NCBI RefSeq assembly: GCF_003096715.1
Contig: NZ_QEOL01000019.1
Span: forward strand, 108,244-172,243
Origin: Paraburkholderia silvatlantica
GTDB taxonomy: Bacteria; Pseudomonadota; Gammaproteobacteria; Burkholderiales; Burkholderiaceae
DNA length: 64,000 nt
Reading direction: 5' to 3'
Of this stretch, positions 52,701 through 61,810 are shown in pieces. The translations under genes and the position numbers were made by a program. The first letter of the stretch is position 1; each line of letters opens with the position of its first letter. The notes beneath the pieces were generated by a model, which did not search any database, was not told where the DNA came from, and saw nothing but the letters and a program-made list of their open reading frames with translations.

Positions 52701-53591
52701 TCACGCAATATTCGCAAGCTGCACGCGTCGTGTGCCTGCGTCGTTCGACATCGATTCGCGCACGTGGCGGGCGAACTCCTGCGCAGCGGGCTGAACCGTC
52801 GCGGGCAATCGCAGGCAGATCGCGAACGCAGGCAGCGCGGGCAAGCCAGTTGCTTCAGGCGTGAGCGTCTCCAGGTCGGCCGGCACCGTGGAGGCGAGCC
52901 AGGTCGTGATCGCGAGGCCCGCACGCACCGTCGCGGCGGTCGCCTCGATGTTGCCGCTCTCGAATACTGTGCGCCACGCAATACCCTCGTCCGCGAGCGC
53001 GCCGAGCACGACCGGCCGGAAGGCACATCGCTCGTCCACCATCGAAAGCGGCAACGGCCGCTTCTGCCAGGCATCGCTGCCGCGCCCCTTGACCCACACC
53101 AACGGCTCGGTGCGGACGAGCTCCCCTTCGGCTTCGCTCGCGACGTATTCGACGAGCGACACGTCCACGCGCCCGCTATGCACCGCTTCGCTCAACTCCG
53201 GCGACGCCGCGCACACAAGCGAAATCTCCACTTGCGGATGCGCATCGGCGAACGTCTTCATCGCAGGCGCGAGCGGTGTCACGAGATCGTACGGCACGCC
53301 CACGCGCAGGCTGCCGCGCAGCGATCGACCGGTCATGTCGGCCCAGATTTCGTCGTTCAGCTGCAGCAACTGGCGCGCCTTCACGAGAAATGGCTCGCCA
53401 TGGCGCGACAGCTCCAGCTTGCGCGCCTTGCGCACGAACAGCAGGCAATCCAGCACGTCTTCGAGACGCTTCACCTGCTGGCTCACGGCGCCTTGCGTCA
53501 TGTGCAGCAGATTCGCGGCGGCCGTCATGCTGCCGCTATCGGCGACGGCAACGAAGGTGCGGATCAGATCGAGGTCGAGGTTTCGGCTCAT
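52701..53591 (-). CDS. LysR-type regulator (divergent to LysE exporter)
   Basis: A 296-residue LysR protein. The HTH lies at residues 6-64 (LIRTFVAVADSGSMTAAANL; TQGAVSQQVKRLED). The effector domain includes LRGSLRVGVPYDLVTPLAPA. The start MSRNLDLDL is chosen; an extension to 53690 crosses the divergent promoter. The arrangement with a LysE-type exporter parallels lysG/lysE. Confidence 0.9.
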   Translation of the reverse strand: MSRNLDLDLIRTFVAVADSGSMTAAANLLHMTQGAVSQQVKRLEDVLDCLLFVRKARKLELSRHGEPFLVKARQLLQLNDEIWADMTGRSLRGSLRVGVPYDLVTPLAPAMKTFADAHPQVEISLVCAASPELSEAVHSGRVDVSLVEYVASEAEGELVRTEPLVWVKGRGSDAWQKRPLPLSMVDERCAFRPVVLGALADEGIAWRTVFESGNIEATAATVRAGLAITTWLASTVPADLETLTPEATGLPALPAFAICLRLPATVQPAAQEFARHVRESMSNDAGTRRVQLANIA

Positions 53592-53692
53592 CGACGCATT
53601 ATGCCGCGTAATGGATTGCATCAGAATTATTGCCTTTGATGATGCGTCGGCGTTCCGTACAGTGCAGGTTTCATTCTCCCGGATCTGCAACG

Positions 53693-54283
53693 ATGACTTC
53701 GATCCTGCCGCTTCTTCTGTTTGTCGTCATTGCGACGGTGACGCCCGGTGGAGCAACCACGCTCGCCACCGCATCGGGCGCGCGCTTCGGCTTCGCGCGC
53801 TCGATTCCGCTGATGCTCGGCATCGCCACAGGCCTGGCCCTGCTCGCCGCCGTCGCCGGGCTCGGGCTGGGTGGTCTGCTGCTCGCGCTGCCGTCGCTGC
53901 AGACGGCAGTCAAGGCAGTCGGCTCCGCCTATCTGCTATGGCTCGCCTGGCGCATCGCGCGCAGCGGACCGCCGAACGCAGGCAACGGCCCCGCGCGCCC
54001 CATCACGCTCGTCAACGGTTTTCTGCTGCTCTGGCTCAACCCGAAAAGCTGGGCGATGACGGTCGGCGCGGCGGCGTCGTTCGCGCTGCTCGCAAGCAGT
54101 CCGAACCGACTCGCGCTGCTGCTCGGCGCCGCGTTCGGCGTGGCCGCGTGCGTCTCGCTCGCGCTGTGGTGCGCGCTCGGCGTGCTGCTCGCCCGGCTCT
54201 TTCGCACGCCGCGCCACTGGCGCATTCTCAATCTCGCGATGGGCGTGCTGCTTGCCGCATCCGTCATTCCAGCATGGAGATAA
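53693..54283 (+). CDS. LysE/RhtB family amino-acid exporter
   Basis: A 196-residue inner-membrane protein with about five to six helices. Family features are FVVIATVTPGGATTLATASGAR, SIPLMLGIATGLALLA and LLLWLNPKSWAM (the LNPK motif). It exports amino acids or related metabolites. It is divergent from the LysR gene and only two bases before the cupin gene. Confidence 0.88.
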   Translation: MTSILPLLLFVVIATVTPGGATTLATASGARFGFARSIPLMLGIATGLALLAAVAGLGLGGLLLALPSLQTAVKAVGSAYLLWLAWRIARSGPPNAGNGPARPITLVNGFLLLWLNPKSWAMTVGAAASFALLASSPNRLALLLGAAFGVAACVSLALWCALGVLLARLFRTPRHWRILNLAMGVLLAASVIPAWR

Positions 54284-54285
54284 CG

Positions 54286-54678
54286 ATGCCTCGTCATCCG
54301 TTTGCCGAATCGTTCGACCTCGAAGCCGCGTTCGCCGACGTGTCCGATTACTGGTCGCCAAAAGTTGTCGCCCAGGTCAACGATCAGTACGTGAAGGTCG
54401 CGAAAGTGCGCGGACAGCTCGTCTGGCACGACCATGAGCACGAAGACGAACTGTTCTTCGTCGTGCGCGGCCATCTGAAGATCGAGTACGAAGGCGGACG
54501 CGTCGTCGATCTGCCGGCGGGCTCGATGCACGTCGTGCCGCGCGGCACGCTGCACAATCCGGTCGCAGACGACGAATGCTGGATCGTGCTGATCGAACCC
54601 GTGCAGACAATGCATACGGGGCGCGTGGAATCGCCATTGACGAGGACGATCGAAGAGCAGTTAGGCAAGGCACACTAA
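54286..54678 (+). CDS. Cupin domain protein
   Basis: A 130-residue single-cupin protein. The metal ligands are in HDHEHEDELFFVVRGHL (His, His, Glu) and in GTLHNP (His). Function is unknown; the family includes isomerases, dioxygenases and ligand sensors. The gene follows the exporter directly, with its ribosome site inside the end of lysE, so both are co-expressed. Confidence 0.85.
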   Translation: MPRHPFAESFDLEAAFADVSDYWSPKVVAQVNDQYVKVAKVRGQLVWHDHEHEDELFFVVRGHLKIEYEGGRVVDLPAGSMHVVPRGTLHNPVADDECWIVLIEPVQTMHTGRVESPLTRTIEEQLGKAH

Positions 54679-54840
54679 GAGTGGCTAACACAACCTGGAC
54701 ATGAAGCCATGAAGGCCATATCCTGGGGGCATGGCCAGACGAAAAATCAGTAACGAGCTATGGGCGGCACTTGAGCCGTTGATTCCGGTGTTCACTCCGT
54801 CGCCCAAAGGCGGCCGAAGGTGCGCGCGGCTTACATGGGT
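54678..54840 (+). mobile_element. Left-end remnant of an IS5-type element
   Basis: AGAGTGGCTAACACAA (54678-54693) looks like a terminal inverted repeat. It is followed by a transposase start at 54731: MARRKISNELWAALEPLIPV and FTPSPKGGRR, the usual opening of this transposase group. After about 33 codons the homology ends and the frame is meaningless. The end matches 14 of 16 bases of the one at 63859. Confidence 0.7.
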
Positions 54841-55020
54841 GAATGAGTGGGCGAGTAAATCGCCGACACCCGTGAAGGCTGAACGCTTTCGAGAAGCTTC
54901 AAACGCCGGTATGCGAACGACACCCGTCCGCATTTTCGGCGACCAGGCGGGGCGCGGCTGGCTCCATCGCCCGCACGACCAGCATAAAGATGTAGATGCT
55001 CGCGAATCCGCACTCCGCTC

Positions 55021-56880
55021 TCACGGTTTGCCCTCGTTGGTCGCGTTCGGGTGGAGACGACGAGGAAGCGAGGGCATGGCAGATTTCGGCAGTGGCTTGC
55101 TGTAGAGGAATCCCTGTGCAACCTCACAACCATGAGCCTCGAGAAACGCAGCTTGCTCTGTCGTCTCGACGCCCTCGGCGACGACACGCTGTCCAAGACA
55201 GCGTGCGATCGAAAGTATCGCCTTTACAAGCTCGGCATGCCGGCGATCAGTCGTGACCTGCTGCACAAACGTACGATCGATCTTGAGCGTGTCAATCGGG
55301 AATCGGGTCAGATAGCTGAGAGCCGAATAGCCGGTGCCGAAGTCATCAATCGCAATCGATATCCCCATGCTTGAGAATGCCAGAAGCGAAGTCATGACAG
55401 AGTCGTCTTCCTCCAGCAGCAGGCTTTCGGTAATTTCAAACTCCAGCCACTCGGGTCTGCAGCCGGTTTCATCAAGGATCTCCGCTATCGTTACCGCGAG
55501 ATCACGAGCCTGGAATTGCCTGACCGAGAGATTGATCGACACCTTGTGGGACTTGTCACTGGCGCTATTCCATTCGGTGGCGGCACGGCATGCCTCGCGA
55601 AGTACCCATCGCCCGATATCGACAATGAGGCCGGTTTCCTCCGCAAGCGGTACGAACTGCGCAGGGCGAATGAAACCGACTCCGGGGTGATTCCATCTCA
55701 GCAACGCTTCCGATCCGATTACCTCTGCACTGCGGAGCAAAATCTGTGGTTGATAGTACAGCTCAAGCTCGCCCTGGTCGATCGCGCGACGCAGTTCCGA
55801 TTCGAGTGAGAGACGCGCAGTCGCTTCGATCGTCAGTTCTTTCGTGTAAAAACGATACCCGCGCCGTCCGGAGCGTTTCGCGAGATACATGGCAGAGTCT
55901 GCATATCTGAGCAAATCTTTCGCATCCGTGCTGTCATCAGGATAGAGCGCAATTCCGACACTGCATGAAACGAACACTTCCCTTGCGCCGAGCAGGAATG
56001 GCTCGTCGAGGCGATCAATGATCGTCGCGGAGATCTGCTCGAGGACGTCACGCGCTGATACCTCGGGAATCAGAACAGCGAATTCATCGCCGCCAAAGCG
56101 GGCGACGGTATCGCCGGGACGGACGCAGGCGAGCAAACGACGCGCCGCCTCGCATAACAGTTCGTCTCCAACCGCGTGACCCATCGTATCGTTGACGCCC
56201 TTGAAGCGGTCCAGATCGATCATCACGACGGCTGTAACGTGATCGGGCAAACTAACTGAGATTGCCTGGCGCAAATGTTCGTTAAACAGGACGCGGTTCG
56301 GCAGCGCTGTAAGCGCATCGAAGTACGCCAGGCGATGGATTTTTACTCTCGACGCCTGCAGCTCCGAGATATCCCGTCCCACGGCGAGGACCGTTTCCAC
56401 TGTGCCGTTCGCACCGAGCTCTGGTGTCAGCCTGATCAGGTGACACAGTCGCCTGCCATCGTTCGCCTGCCAACTCAGCTCAAACTCCCTGTCGCTCGCC
56501 GTCGCGAATACGTCCGCGATGTGCTTCTCGTAGAGAACGGTGTCCGGACCACCAGGGAACTCACTCGGCGCTTTGCCGAGCAACGCGTCTGCACCGCCGA
56601 CAGAGAGCGATGCAAAAGTCGGATTGACGTAGATGCGCCGGCAGTCCTTTCCGTAGCGAGCCACCGTATCAGGCGAGTTTTCGACGAGCGTTCTAAACTC
56701 GTGCTCCCGGCGGGCGAGCCTTTCCTCAAAACGGCGCCGCTCGGTGATGTCCCGTGCCACACCAAGCACACCCGCAACCGTCCCTCCTGCATCGAACACC
56801 GGCAGCAGCCGGGTCTCGATCAATGTGCGTTCGCGGTTCGCCGGGGCGACAACCCACTCGTCGTCGATGCACACCTGCAT
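55021..56880 (-). CDS. PAS-GGDEF-EAL protein (c-di-GMP turnover), N-terminally truncated
   Basis: A ~619-residue sensor enzyme. A partial PAS domain (residues 1-50, LGVARDITERR) and a full PAS (55-175) precede GGDEF (~185-345) and EAL (~360-600). GGDEF is intact (RFGGDEFAVLI) with an RxxD inhibitory site (RPGD). EAL is intact (SEALLRW, EITES, DDFGTGYS, AEGVET). Both synthesis and hydrolysis of c-di-GMP are possible. Upstream of the ATG the PAS frame continues only ten codons to a TGA and no ribosome site is seen, so the 5' end has been lost or frameshifted. Confidence 0.82.
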   Translation of the reverse strand: MQVCIDDEWVVAPANRERTLIETRLLPVFDAGGTVAGVLGVARDITERRRFEERLARREHEFRTLVENSPDTVARYGKDCRRIYVNPTFASLSVGGADALLGKAPSEFPGGPDTVLYEKHIADVFATASDREFELSWQANDGRRLCHLIRLTPELGANGTVETVLAVGRDISELQASRVKIHRLAYFDALTALPNRVLFNEHLRQAISVSLPDHVTAVVMIDLDRFKGVNDTMGHAVGDELLCEAARRLLACVRPGDTVARFGGDEFAVLIPEVSARDVLEQISATIIDRLDEPFLLGAREVFVSCSVGIALYPDDSTDAKDLLRYADSAMYLAKRSGRRGYRFYTKELTIEATARLSLESELRRAIDQGELELYYQPQILLRSAEVIGSEALLRWNHPGVGFIRPAQFVPLAEETGLIVDIGRWVLREACRAATEWNSASDKSHKVSINLSVRQFQARDLAVTIAEILDETGCRPEWLEFEITESLLLEEDDSVMTSLLAFSSMGISIAIDDFGTGYSALSYLTRFPIDTLKIDRTFVQQVTTDRRHAELVKAILSIARCLGQRVVAEGVETTEQAAFLEAHGCEVAQGFLYSKPLPKSAMPSLPRRLHPNATNEGKP

Positions 56881-57264
56881 GGCATCAAGCGCCGCGATGG
56901 TCCGAAATCATTTGGGTATCGCTCAACATCTTCCTGCCGTCTCTTCGCGGTCAAAGCGCATGCCGCCCTATATGATTCACCATGTGGATGCAATTCGGCG
57001 CCCTTTTTTTTCGCACTTCTCGCAAACGCAACCGTTTGCCTCTGCAAGACACGAATGACATTACGACGCACATTCTCATGCCAGAAGCTTTCGCCACGCT
57101 TTCCATACGTGCCGTCTATGCAATCTGATTCAAGAACGTCCTGTGAAATGCCGTAAACGCTGCACGTAGCACTCACTTCGCATACGCATCAACTAGTCAG
57201 ACTAATTCGTGCGACGGAATCGATTTGCGGGGATAGAACCTGGATCGCAGTCATGGTCACGTAC
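56881..57264. other. Eroded region upstream of the PAS-GGDEF-EAL gene
   Basis: No gene is supported. The first ~27 bases still continue the PAS frame of the GGDEF-EAL gene. Stops follow in all three frames of that strand. It is probably decayed sequence of the former 5' end plus unrelated flank. Confidence 0.5.
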
Positions 57265-57420
57265 GGCGGCGCCGGCCGCGATCATTTATTCGGAAGGCTT
57301 TGCAGGCGAACGATTGATCTTCGTGATCGCCGAGGGCAAGGTCGAATTTCTGCCCGCTGCGACGACAAGAAAGTCGTAATGGCCACGCTGGCCGTTGGCT
57401 CATTTCCTATGCGGACTTGA
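57265..57420 (+). pseudogene. Cyclic-nucleotide-binding domain remnant (Crp-like)
   Basis: IIYSEGFAGERLIFVIAEGK in one frame and DDKKVVMATLAVGSF in the next resemble the beta-barrel of a cNMP-binding domain. A one-base shift separates the two pieces near 57355. No start, no helix C and no DNA-binding part remain. Confidence 0.6.
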
Positions 57421-58056
57421 TCACTACACTGATGGCGCTACTCCTCGCACTCTATGCGATTCAGCTCGCAAAACATATGGATTCCGAAATACGTTCGGCG
57501 CGACCCACGAACGCACTCGAAACGCTGCTCCAGCGCGGCGAGATCACGATCGTGCCGCCAGCGCGGTGGAGATCGGCATCAACGCGAAGATCCTGTTCAA
57601 CGCGGGCGATACCACGCTGCTACCCGAATCGCCTGGCGTGCTGGCTCGTATCACCGAGGCGCTGCGCGCGGCCCCGACGGCAATATCCTCGAGGTTCCAA
57701 ATCTTTCTCCCAGCAGTCTCGAAATGCATGGTACCCCCGGTTACTACGGTCCATGCCTATTATCGCCTCGTCGGCAACGAGCGCATCCAGTGGCTGCGAT
57801 CGGACGAGTGGGAGGTCCGCTGTGGATCGGGAGTATGAGTTCGCTGATGCAGGGAACTGTCGTCCGGCAGCTCGAAGCCGGCACCGTCAGCATTCCACCG
57901 TATTGCCAGGATAGAAGGCAGCACGCTCCAATGACGGCAATGGCCGATGACCTGTCGGTACCGAATTGCCTATACTCTCCGATACCCTCGCTTAGGCCTG
58001 CTACGCCTCGAGAGATGCCAACGTGGCAAGATAACCAGATCGCGTTCCGAAAGTGA
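57396..58056 (+). pseudogene. MotB/OmpA-like protein remnant with several frameshifts
   Basis: WLISYADLITTLMALLLALY is the N-terminal membrane helix of MotB-like proteins. A second frame gives VEIGINAKILFNAGDTTLLP with ARITEALR, which resembles the start of the OmpA/MotB peptidoglycan-binding domain. Two or more frameshifts separate the parts, and the later region (VVRQLEAGTVSIPPY) is in yet another frame. The gene is not functional. Confidence 0.65.
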
Positions 58057-58286
58057 CCTTGCCCCCCGCCGACGAGGAGGCCGGCTAGATGAATGCTCAT
58101 AACAGGTCGAACGCCACACATGGATATAATCAGTACGGCGAATTCCTCAGCCAGATCCCGGAAAGGCGCCGGTCGCGAATGTATTATCGGGGCATCGCGA
58201 TGCAGTTGACGAATACATACCTGACTGAGGCGAAGCGACCCAGGCCTTTAAGGGAGACTGATTTGCTGGGGTCGTAACTACCGCTA

Positions 58287-59468
58287 TCAGGATTCCGGCG
58301 CTCCCTCGTCAAAACGAGCGGATTGCTTGCGCTCTTCCAGCGCAACGCGGGTGCGTTCGAGCTCTTCCGCTATCAGCGTCTCGTCCGGCAACACTGTTCG
58401 GTACTCGGCTGCCAGGATCTTGTTCGGCAGGTTGTCGAGCGCATAGTGCGCTTCGGCCGCTCCTTTCTCGGCACACAGTATCAGCCCGACTGGCGGGTTC
58501 TCACCTGGCTTCATCCAGTGCTCCCGCGCGTAGTTGAGATACAGATGCATCTGCCCGGCATCCGCATAGCTGAAGCGGCCGAACTTCAGGTCGATGATCA
58601 CAAGACACTTCAGTCCGCGGTGGAAGAACACCAGATCGACGCGAAACCACGTGTCGTCGATCCGCAGGCGACGCTGACGGCCAAGGAAGGCGAAATCATC
58701 GCCGAGCTCCAGGAGGAAGTCCGCAAGGTGCTGGATCAGCGCCGCTTCAAGATCCGACTCCGAGTACTCGTCCCGGATATCCAGGAACTCGAGCACGAAC
58801 GGGTCACGGATCGCCTCTTCGGGCGTCACAACGTCACCCGGCTGCGCATCGCCGGCCTTGCTGAGGAGGGCCGCCTTGTTGCGCGAGAGTGCCAGTCGTT
58901 CATAGAGCTGGCTGCCGATCTGACGGTCGAGCTGACGTACCGACCAGCCCTGCCGCAACGCCTCCGTCTCATAAAAGGTCCGGGCGGCTTCCGTCTTCAC
59001 GGAAAGCAGCCGCACATAGGCAGACCATGGAAGCGTGAAACGGCTGGCCAGCGACAGGTAGTCGGGCGTGGTTGCACCCGCGGTGACGGCGCCGCCTGCC
59101 GAGGGCAATTTTCCAGACGGTGTCTGGAGGTTTGGGGCCTCCGATTTTCCAGACAGTGTCTGGAAAATCTCATTCTCAGGCCAGGCGAGATAGAACGCGC
59201 GCATGCTCGCCAGGTTGGCCCGCCCGAACCCGCGGCCAAAGCGGCGCGTCAGGTCGTCCGCGAGGTGTGCGATGAGCGCCTGCCCATAGCCGGCACGGGC
59301 CCTGCCGCCCTGCTCGCTGCCGACGATGCGCCGCCCGATCTCCCAGTAGGCAGCGGTCATGACCGCATTGACGTTGCGTGCGGCGGCCTGTCGCGCGGAC
59401 TCGACCACCCTGACCACGCCATCATGAAGCCCAGCGTAGTCGCCAGGCAGGATCACGGGCTTCGTCAT
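58287..59468 (-). CDS. DUF1016 / PDDEXK nuclease family protein (YhcG-like)
   Basis: A 393-residue protein. The N-terminal DUF1016_N domain has VMTAAYWEIGRRIVGSEQGG and FGRGFGRANLASMRAFYLAW. The C-terminal PD-(D/E)xK nuclease-like domain has FLLELGDDFAFLGRQRRLRI and VDLVFFHRGLKCLVIIDLK, with Asp and the IDLK element as probable active-site residues. Between them lies a variable segment with two similar 5-6 residue repeats (QTLSGK, QTPSGK). Members are linked with mobile DNA and restriction loci; the function is unproved. Its ATG overlaps the stop of the HU-like gene. Confidence 0.85.
   Translation of the reverse strand: MTKPVILPGDYAGLHDGVVRVVESARQAAARNVNAVMTAAYWEIGRRIVGSEQGGRARAGYGQALIAHLADDLTRRFGRGFGRANLASMRAFYLAWPENEIFQTLSGKSEAPNLQTPSGKLPSAGGAVTAGATTPDYLSLASRFTLPWSAYVRLLSVKTEAARTFYETEALRQGWSVRQLDRQIGSQLYERLALSRNKAALLSKAGDAQPGDVVTPEEAIRDPFVLEFLDIRDEYSESDLEAALIQHLADFLLELGDDFAFLGRQRRLRIDDTWFRVDLVFFHRGLKCLVIIDLKFGRFSYADAGQMHLYLNYAREHWMKPGENPPVGLILCAEKGAAEAHYALDNLPNKILAAEYRTVLPDETLIAEELERTRVALEERKQSARFDEGAPES
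59109..59167. repeat. Two copies of a TTTTCCAGAC palindrome inside the DUF1016 gene
   Basis: 59145-59167 is a perfect 23-bp palindrome (TTTTCCAGACA, one centre base, complement). A shorter imperfect copy begins at 59109. Both lie in the variable linker between the two domains and encode the TLSGK/TPSGK repeats. Confidence 0.8.
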
Positions 59469-59743
59469 GGTGCGCTCACTGCCTCCCTGAGCGCCCTGCC
59501 AGCAGTGAATTTCATCGTCTTCGTCGCGGGGACGTAGATTACCGCGCCGGTAGATGAACTGCAGCCGGCGCGGGCCGCGCAGCGCCCCACAGAAAATGAG
59601 CCGAAACCGACCGGTTGCACGGAACCTCTATCGGCAAGTGCCTGCACAATGATCCCGGGCACGGCGTTCACCCGGTCGGACGTGGCGGTCTTGCTCCCGC
59701 TGGTACCAGCCACTACCGTATCAATCCGTTCCTGCCTGCTCAC
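59465..59743 (-). CDS. HU-family DNA-binding protein, divergent
   Basis: A 92-residue HU-like protein. VSRQERIDTVV, NAVPGIIVQALADRGSVQPV, GFGSFSVG and TMKFTAGRALREAV match HU. In the DNA-bending arm the canonical RNPxTG is replaced by CSSSTG, so the intercalating proline is absent, and other normally helical positions hold Pro or Gly. The GTG start has GGAG six bases upstream. It is co-translated with the DUF1016 nuclease (ATGA overlap). It may be a specialised partner or a decaying copy. Confidence 0.75.
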   Translation of the reverse strand: MSRQERIDTVVAGTSGSKTATSDRVNAVPGIIVQALADRGSVQPVGFGSFSVGRCAARAGCSSSTGAVIYVPATKTMKFTAGRALREAVSAP

Positions 59744-60181
59744 GGCCACTCCTATCCAGGATGCGAAACCTGGCACCCTACCGCACGTGCCGCATGCTGG
59801 CAAATCCAGGGCGTACAGGCACTCGAGTGCGCCCTTTCTTTCGCCAACCCGATCCAGCCATTCTGCCCGGTCGACGCCCCGAGCGTGTATTCCACGCGCA
59901 TCAGCCACCGTCTGTACCCAATCCCTCGTTGCCGGTCGCTCCTGCCGCCGTGAGGCGCAGGTTGCAGGCACAGCGCTATGACGATTAGTTGCATAAATGC
60001 ATTGAATGTAGCGGCGGAAGATCGAGGAGCAGCAGGAGTCGCGAGAAGAGCCGCAACGGCCAGCGCAGAGCGTGAAAACCCGGGCGCGCGTCGCCAAAGG
60101 TAAAACCTGGTAGTGGCACTTGATGCCGGCAAGTGTGATCCCAATATGGCGTGTCAAATCCACATCAACCAGCTGCCGGAC
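59744..60181. other. Intergenic region between HU-like and hypothetical genes
   Basis: No gene is supported; an open minus-strand frame extends the HU gene but its sequence is compositionally random. A TGCAT-AA-ATGCA palindrome lies at 59989-60000 and may be an operator for one of the two divergent genes. Confidence 0.45.
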
Positions 60182-60661
60182 ATGCCCAACAAGAAGAACT
60201 CCCGCTCAATGCGTCGGCCGACGGCCGGATCGCACGCAAAGTCGCTCTTTCTCCCCATGCCCCGCAACGAAGCCGCGGATCTCGCACTGCGTGCACGGAT
60301 CGCACTTGAGCGCCTGCGCAATGGTGAAGCGGACCGCCCATTGATCAATCTCGTCTCGCAGGTCGTCATCATCGCGGGCTTCATCACCCGGGCGGGGCAC
60401 GGGAAGCTCGATATCGGAGAGATTGAATGTGTCGAGCGTGGCCTCGGGGAAGTGCTCGCCGAGGCAGATAGCAGCGGAGTGTGGAATGTACCTGATTCGT
60501 TGATCGAAGGCCTCACCCCCGTGATCAATGAGTACGATCGCCAGCTCTGCGTGACGCGGATGGAAATCGTTGTCCGAGCGAGTGACCATCTTGGAAAACT
60601 TGTTAATCTGGCCGCGCAAGATACCCGCACCGACGACAGCCACCTTCAGGTCGCACGGTAG
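60182..60661 (+). CDS. Conserved hypothetical protein
   Basis: A ~159-residue soluble protein of unknown function. The body ADLALRARIALERLRNGEAD and VSQVVIIAGFITRAGHGKLD is regular, helical and clearly coding. The N-terminal ~25 residues are basic. Similar small proteins are common in accessory regions of Burkholderiaceae, to my recollection. The start at MPNKKNSR is a guess; frames open further upstream to 60113. Confidence 0.6.
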   Translation: MPNKKNSRSMRRPTAGSHAKSLFLPMPRNEAADLALRARIALERLRNGEADRPLINLVSQVVIIAGFITRAGHGKLDIGEIECVERGLGEVLAEADSSGVWNVPDSLIEGLTPVINEYDRQLCVTRMEIVVRASDHLGKLVNLAAQDTRTDDSHLQVAR

Positions 60662-61039
60662 CTCATCATGTTTCCCGTGTCGGTATCGCCTATCAATCAC
60701 CGCGACGTGCGTTAAAGCTCGCAGGCAATGGAAGACATGGGGGTGTAAGAAAACTGCGAGCAAATGTCATACGGTTTGTTCTCGCCAGCCCGATGGTAAC
60801 CAGCCCCCATAGATGGAGACCAAATCGCAGTGCGTACGCCGCGAATGAACAGGGACCGCGATTGGCAAGCCCTGTTATAACCCGCGAAAGCGCGCAAGCG
60901 CTCACAACACAGGCCATTCAGCAACGCCCAGCGCAACGAAGTCAAAAATATCCCGCGCTACACCGCGTCCACGCCCCCGCCCCGCCCCGAGCTCGGACAA
61001 TGCGCTGCTGGCAACCACGTCCCCCGAACGAACACAATA
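60662..61039. other. Gene-free stretch
   Basis: Several open frames cross this stretch on both strands but none has a protein-like composition or ribosome site. I see no RNA gene or repeat. Confidence 0.4.
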
Positions 61040-61231
61040 ATGGAAATTCGCGTCGCATACGAACATAGCCTGGCTTCTGCGCCGGAAGAATTCATCGTTC
61101 AGGTGCCGTCGCAACTCGTGACCAGTATTCCCGCAAATGTGCCGCGCGCGCTGTTGCCGGAGTTCATCGCGAACCTGATCGTCGAACGCTCGCCGACCAT
61201 TGGAAAGATTCGCAATCTCAGGATTCTCTAG
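61040..61231 (+). CDS. Small hypothetical protein, 63 residues
   Basis: MEIRVAYEHSLASAPEEFIV opens a frame with balanced amino-acid content and a high-GC third position. No domain is recognised. No good ribosome site precedes the ATG, so it could be spurious. Confidence 0.35.
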   Translation: MEIRVAYEHSLASAPEEFIVQVPSQLVTSIPANVPRALLPEFIANLIVERSPTIGKIRNLRIL

Positions 61232-61295
61232 CGGATTGCTTATCCTGAGGTGACACCTGCCTGACGACCGGCGTTGTCGCGCGGCGCAAGAAAAC

Positions 61296-61640
61296 TCAGA
61301 AGAGGTTCTGCTGCCTGATATCGCGCGCCGGAGGCAGTGAAGGTTTCTGGCGTCGTGCGCCCCTGCGTCGGCGACGCACACGCCGTACATGGACGGTCAG
61401 TTCGAAGCTCTCATCCGCAAAGCTGAGCGCCAGCCTGAACTGCGTCAGCCCATCAGCTTCGATACCGGGCTGCACCCGCAGCGATGCACGCATATCGAGC
61501 CGACGGGCACGGTCCAGGAGTTGTGCGCGGCTCATGCCCGGCCACGCGAGCAAGATCAGCCGGCCGACCGCCGGAGGAACCGACTCCGGAGGACAGTCCG
61601 CTGGCAACGCGAGAGACACAAGCTCGAAACGGTAGGGCAT
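61296..61640 (-). CDS. Hypothetical protein, 114 residues
   Basis: A soluble protein opening MPYRFELVSLALPADCPPES. It continues with VGRLILLAWPGMSRAQLLDRA and ends in a basic tail (VRRVRRRRRGARRQ) that could bind nucleic acid. No family is recognised. It is the best coding candidate of several overlapping frames here. Confidence 0.45.
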   Translation of the reverse strand: MPYRFELVSLALPADCPPESVPPAVGRLILLAWPGMSRAQLLDRARRLDMRASLRVQPGIEADGLTQFRLALSFADESFELTVHVRRVRRRRRGARRQKPSLPPARDIRQQNLF

Positions 61641-61810
61641 GGGGCTTAAGACCGGCGGATCTGTGCCCGCGCTTTCTCATGGACAAACGTCGCGCCGCTC
61701 TCACGTAAGGCGACGCGCGAAGGGACCTGCGTGATCAGTCGTAGCGAGCCGCGAATGGAATGTGGCCAGCATGTCGCTGCGCCAGCCACAACCGGATTGA
61801 CCGCTACCCG

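Noticed and set aside
54731..55105. 124-residue plus-strand frame as a complete gene
   Set aside because: Only the first ~33 codons match a transposase; the rest is antisense to the GGDEF-EAL gene end or non-coding.
56820..57176. 118-residue minus-strand frame upstream of the GGDEF-EAL gene
   Set aside because: No domain or ribosome site; the part near 56820-56880 overlaps the PAS frame, so it is taken as decayed sequence.
60902..61390. 162-residue minus-strand frame
   Set aside because: Composition is random, it has no ribosome site, and it overlaps a better small plus-strand candidate.
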